DNA of 15,690 nucleotides from Planctomycetota bacterium (lineage in GTDB: Bacteria > Planctomycetota > Planctomycetia > Pirellulales > Lacipirellulaceae), in contig JAKEGR010000256.1 in NCBI GenBank assembly GCA_022615465.1, positions 1-15,690 of the forward strand, given 5' to 3'. A program made the translations under genes and the position numbers. Shown here piece by piece: positions 13,213 through 15,690 of the stretch. The notes beneath the pieces were generated by a model, which was not told the origin of the DNA, did not search any database, and saw nothing but the letters and a program-made list of their open reading frames with translations. Position 1 is the stretch's first letter, and each line of letters begins with the position of its first letter.

Positions 13213-13825
13213 GGAAACTTTGCGGAGATTTTGTGAGTCCCGCCACCGCTGGCTAATCGTTATAGCCGGAACATTTGGTATAGGACTTCTCATGGTAATG
13301 CCGCTAGTCGATACCTATTGTGCGGAACGTGCGGAAAAGAATGCCTTGTCGGCTGAGTTGGAGTCGGCAAGGCTGATCGCGGCCAAGCTTGGGTCTTACG
13401 AGACGCGGGTAGCGGAAAAGCTGGCTCAATTGGACGAGGTTGAGGCCCGCACAATCGATGACGAGTCGTTGCCAGTGTTTCGGGAGAAGCTGGTCGATTT
13501 GGCAAAGGAGACGGGATGTAGCATCCGGCGGCTGAATGTGGGGCCTGTGTCGTTGCGGCCATGGACCGCCGGCGACGATCCGACCGCTACCGAGTTAGTC
13601 GCCAGCCGAGACGAGGCGGTAACGGAGTTTATGCTGGAGTGGCGTCCCATTAGCATTTCGGTAAGTGGATCCAATTCCAGCTTGCACAACATGCTCGACC
13701 GCATCGCAGCGATCGGTCTGCTAATCCACACGAAGTCGTTGGAGATGTATCCCTCGAATCCGAGCCGGCAATCGCTCACGATCGATATGGAACTTTGGTG
13801 TTACACGCTCTCCCGCCGCAGCTAG
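13205..13825 (+). CDS. PilO/GspM-like inner-membrane alignment protein
   Basis: A 206-aa bitopic protein: a short cytoplasmic N-terminus (MIKETLRRFCESRHRW), one membrane helix (LIVIAGTFGIGLLMVMPLV), a coiled coil (AERAEKNALSAELESARLIA), and a periplasmic ferredoxin-like domain (LVDLAKETGCSIRRLNVG, ISVSGSNSSLHNMLDRIAAI). This is the PilO/GspM plan; PilO pairs with PilN and contacts the secretin side. ATG 13205 is preferred because GAGGA sits 8 bases upstream and it overlaps the PilM-PilN stop by 8 bases; an in-frame ATG at 13190 adds five residues. Two Cys residues (C10, C102 region) are not a known motif. Confidence 0.85.
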   Translation: MIKETLRRFCESRHRWLIVIAGTFGIGLLMVMPLVDTYCAERAEKNALSAELESARLIAAKLGSYETRVAEKLAQLDEVEARTIDDESLPVFREKLVDLAKETGCSIRRLNVGPVSLRPWTAGDDPTATELVASRDEAVTEFMLEWRPISISVSGSNSSLHNMLDRIAAIGLLIHTKSLEMYPSNPSRQSLTIDMELWCYTLSRRS

Positions 13826-13906
13826 GCGAGAGTTGGGACGAACAAACCTGACGGTAAATCGAGCGTTGGAAGTATCCGGCAGGGTGTTCGTGTCATCGGA
13901 GGACAC

Positions 13907-15690
13907 ATGGTGCGAAGGAGCGCGGAGAAAGATCGCCGCCGGTGTCGACTGGCGTGTCTGGGCTGCTGCGCTCTTGCTGCGCTCGTACTACAGTTTGCGC
14001 CCGCCACCTACCCTGCCCTTGCTGCCGCCGAAACTCCCCCTTTTCCTCCGCCGTTGCCGGCGGAGTCGGCAGCGGAAATTCCGGCGGACGACGCTACCGA
14101 TGCCGCCGAGCCGCAAGGCGACGTTCCGGCCGCCGAAACGAACCCCGTGGACTCGACCCCAGCCCCGGCCGTTTCAGCGCGCGTTGATTCGCCACGAGCC
14201 GACCGTGGCAACGGCAGTCTCGATGCCACCTTGGAGCGGCGGGGCGACCTCACCTTGCGAAACTCGACACTCGATGGGGCATTGTTTACCATCAGCGAAC
14301 TGTGGGGCATCAACATTGTCGTTGGAGAAGTCAAGGGGACCGTCAACGGCGTGTTCAAGGACGCTCCACTCCGTGAGATTCTGGACTCGATTTTGCTGAG
14401 CAATGGCTACAGCTACCGGCCGGTTGGCGAGAGTCTGGTGGTTAGCCCGCTTGCCGATTTGGGGCAAGTGAATCCATTTTTCGAGACGGCGACCATCCCC
14501 GTGCATACGGCGGACGTCGACGAAATCGTGGAAGGAGCAAAGCTGCTGAGTACGCCCCAGGGCCAGGTGCGTGCGATAAAATCCGCACGCAGTCTGTTTG
14601 TTCTTGACTTCCCCGACCGCGTGAAAATGATCCGCGAGTTCGTGGCGGCCGTGGACGGGGCGACGGGCCAGGGTTTGGCGGCAGGCGGGGTGGGCCTCGG
14701 TTCCTCGCGGATGGACCAACCGCTCGAGGTGGGTTACTTCCACACGCAATTCATTACCGCGCGCACCGCGGAGGAGGCCCTGCAGGCGGTGCTCAGCAAG
14801 GACGGCAAGGTCGGCGTGATGGAAAAGGAAGACCGCCTGCTGATTACCGATCACGCGGAAAACCTGGCCATGGTGGAAAGGGTTCTGGAGCGAATCGACC
14901 ATCCACGGCCACAGGTTCGCATTACCGCGCTGATCTACGATATCAGCCTGCAGGACATCGAGCAGCTTGGCATCAACTGGAATTCGGAGATTAAGGGTCG
15001 TATCGGGGCTGATGGTGAACCGGGCACCTCATTGGGCATCGACTCCATTATGCAGGTTCCATTCCAGGCCGGCGCGACGGGCAGCACTCTGACCTTCCTG
15101 AATCTGAGCCGGAATCTGGATATCACGGCCGTGGCGCTTGCCCTGCAGAATGCGAACGACGCGCGGCTGCTGGCCGACCCCAATGTAGCCGTGCTCGAAA
15201 ACGAAGAAGCGACCTTCCAAAGCATTACGGAGATCCCGTACCAACAGCTCACGCAAACTCAACAAGGCGGGAACATCGGCACTACCGCCTTCAAAAATGC
15301 GGGCATCACTCTGAAAGTACGGCCTAAAATTTCGACCGATGGCACGGTTGAAATGGAGGTAGCACCCGAGTTCAGCCGGTTAACCGGTTTCACGCCGGGC
15401 GATAATCAGCCGATCATCGACGTACGTACCGCGTCGACCGTGCTGCGGATCGCCAATCGCCAAACCGTAGTGATCGGCGGCCTTCGGCAGCGGAGCGACG
15501 TCGGTGATTTCAAGGGAGTGCCGTACCTGAAAGATATTAAACTCATCGGACGCTTGTTCCGCTCGCGGGAAACCGACGTTCGAGAGAGCGAGCTGGTCGT
15601 ATTCATCTCGCCCGAAATCATTGGCTACTCCGATGATCCAACGACTCGGCAAAAGATGGTTGCCGATACGGTCGCATGCCGACTCAATCA
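13907..15690 (+). CDS. Secretin (GspD/PilQ family), 3' end beyond the right edge
   Basis: Outer-membrane gate of the apparatus; 594 codons are visible with no stop before the window ends. A signal peptide with a twin-basic n-region (KDRRRCR), hydrophobic core and likely cleavage after ALA is followed by a Pro/Ala/Glu-rich linker to about residue 105. An STN/N0-like domain spans about 110-185 (LRNSTLDGALFTISELWGIN). N-domains follow, with a VLERIDHPRPQVRITALIYD boundary near 330-345. The secretin barrel domain runs from about 335, with VPYLKDIKLIGRLFRSRET from 538 and ELVVFISPEII near its end. GGAGG lies 4 bases before ATG 13907 (7 before GTG 13910). The gene closes the PilM-N-O module as in type IV pilus operons. 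The truncation is by the window only. Confidence 0.95.
   Translation, partial: MVRRSAEKDRRRCRLACLGCCALAALVLQFAPATYPALAAAETPPFPPPLPAESAAEIPADDATDAAEPQGDVPAAETNPVDSTPAPAVSARVDSPRADRGNGSLDATLERRGDLTLRNSTLDGALFTISELWGINIVVGEVKGTVNGVFKDAPLREILDSILLSNGYSYRPVGESLVVSPLADLGQVNPFFETATIPVHTADVDEIVEGAKLLSTPQGQVRAIKSARSLFVLDFPDRVKMIREFVAAVDGATGQGLAAGGVGLGSSRMDQPLEVGYFHTQFITARTAEEALQAVLSKDGKVGVMEKEDRLLITDHAENLAMVERVLERIDHPRPQVRITALIYDISLQDIEQLGINWNSEIKGRIGADGEPGTSLGIDSIMQVPFQAGATGSTLTFLNLSRNLDITAVALALQNANDARLLADPNVAVLENEEATFQSITEIPYQQLTQTQQGGNIGTTAFKNAGITLKVRPKISTDGTVEMEVAPEFSRLTGFTPGDNQPIIDVRTASTVLRIANRQTVVIGGLRQRSDVGDFKGVPYLKDIKLIGRLFRSRETDVRESELVVFISPEIIGYSDDPTTRQKMVADTVACRLN

Noticed and set aside
13907..13990. 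Lipobox (LAC) in the secretin leader suggesting a lipoprotein
   Set aside because: The Cys lies before the hydrophobic core rather than after it; an ordinary signal peptide with ALA cleavage fits better.
13833..14399. 188-aa plus-strand ORF at the secretin start
   Set aside because: Out-of-frame shadow; the secretin frame from ATG 13907 carries the signal peptide, STN domain and secretin motifs.
14174..14902. 242-aa minus-strand ORF inside the secretin
   Set aside because: Antisense shadow with no recognisable features.
1..15690. CRISPR array, insertion sequence, transposase or integrase
   Set aside because: No regularly spaced repeats, transposase or integrase-like protein, or target-site duplications were seen on either strand.

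Overview
The window looks like chromosomal DNA of a planctomycete, most likely a Pirellulales relative. This is inferred from protein character: a fused PilM-PilN protein, an MshEN-type assembly ATPase, an isolated LarA-like protein, a STAS protein whose phosphosite reads SSSM, sparse Shine-Dalgarno sites and moderately high GC. No rRNA or marker gene is present to confirm the lineage.

Left part (1-4561) holds unlinked housekeeping and accessory genes on both strands. Two closely spaced minus-strand genes, one cut by the window edge, read leftward. Divergently, across a 360-base region with two perfect hairpins and repeated 8-mers, lies a nickel-pincer lactate racemase family (LarA-like) gene. 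A convergent STAS-domain gene, a tRNA-Glu(CTC) gene and a minus-strand malonyltransferase-like gene follow. A 377-base region with a direct repeat and a perfect hairpin separates this part from the next.

Right part (4939-15690, all plus strand) is a compact cluster for a type II secretion / type IV pilus-like machine. The order is a tandem-CBS protein, a receiver-only response regulator, GspE/PilB ATPase, GspF/PilC platform protein, two short paralogous pseudopilins, GspH-, GspI- and GspJ-like pseudopilins, a short GspK/PilX-like protein, a PilM-PilN fusion (GspL-like), PilO/GspM, and a secretin (GspD/PilQ) that runs off the right edge. Several junctions overlap or nearly touch, so the genes are probably co-transcribed. 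The ATPase, cytoplasmic actin-like ring and inner-membrane PilN/PilO would power and align the apparatus, GspF would anchor the pseudopilus, the pseudopilins would form the fibre, and the secretin would form the outer-membrane gate. No retraction ATPase (PilT) and no prepilin peptidase are in view.

The points most worth a second look are a complete EF-hand calcium loop in the GspI-like pseudopilin, the duplicated short pseudopilins with cysteines in only one copy, the PilM-PilN fusion, the receiver protein lacking the conserved lysine and placed with CBS domains ahead of the ATPase, the malonyltransferase-like protein lacking the carboxylate-binding arginine, and three perfect 9-5-9 hairpins in intergenic DNA.
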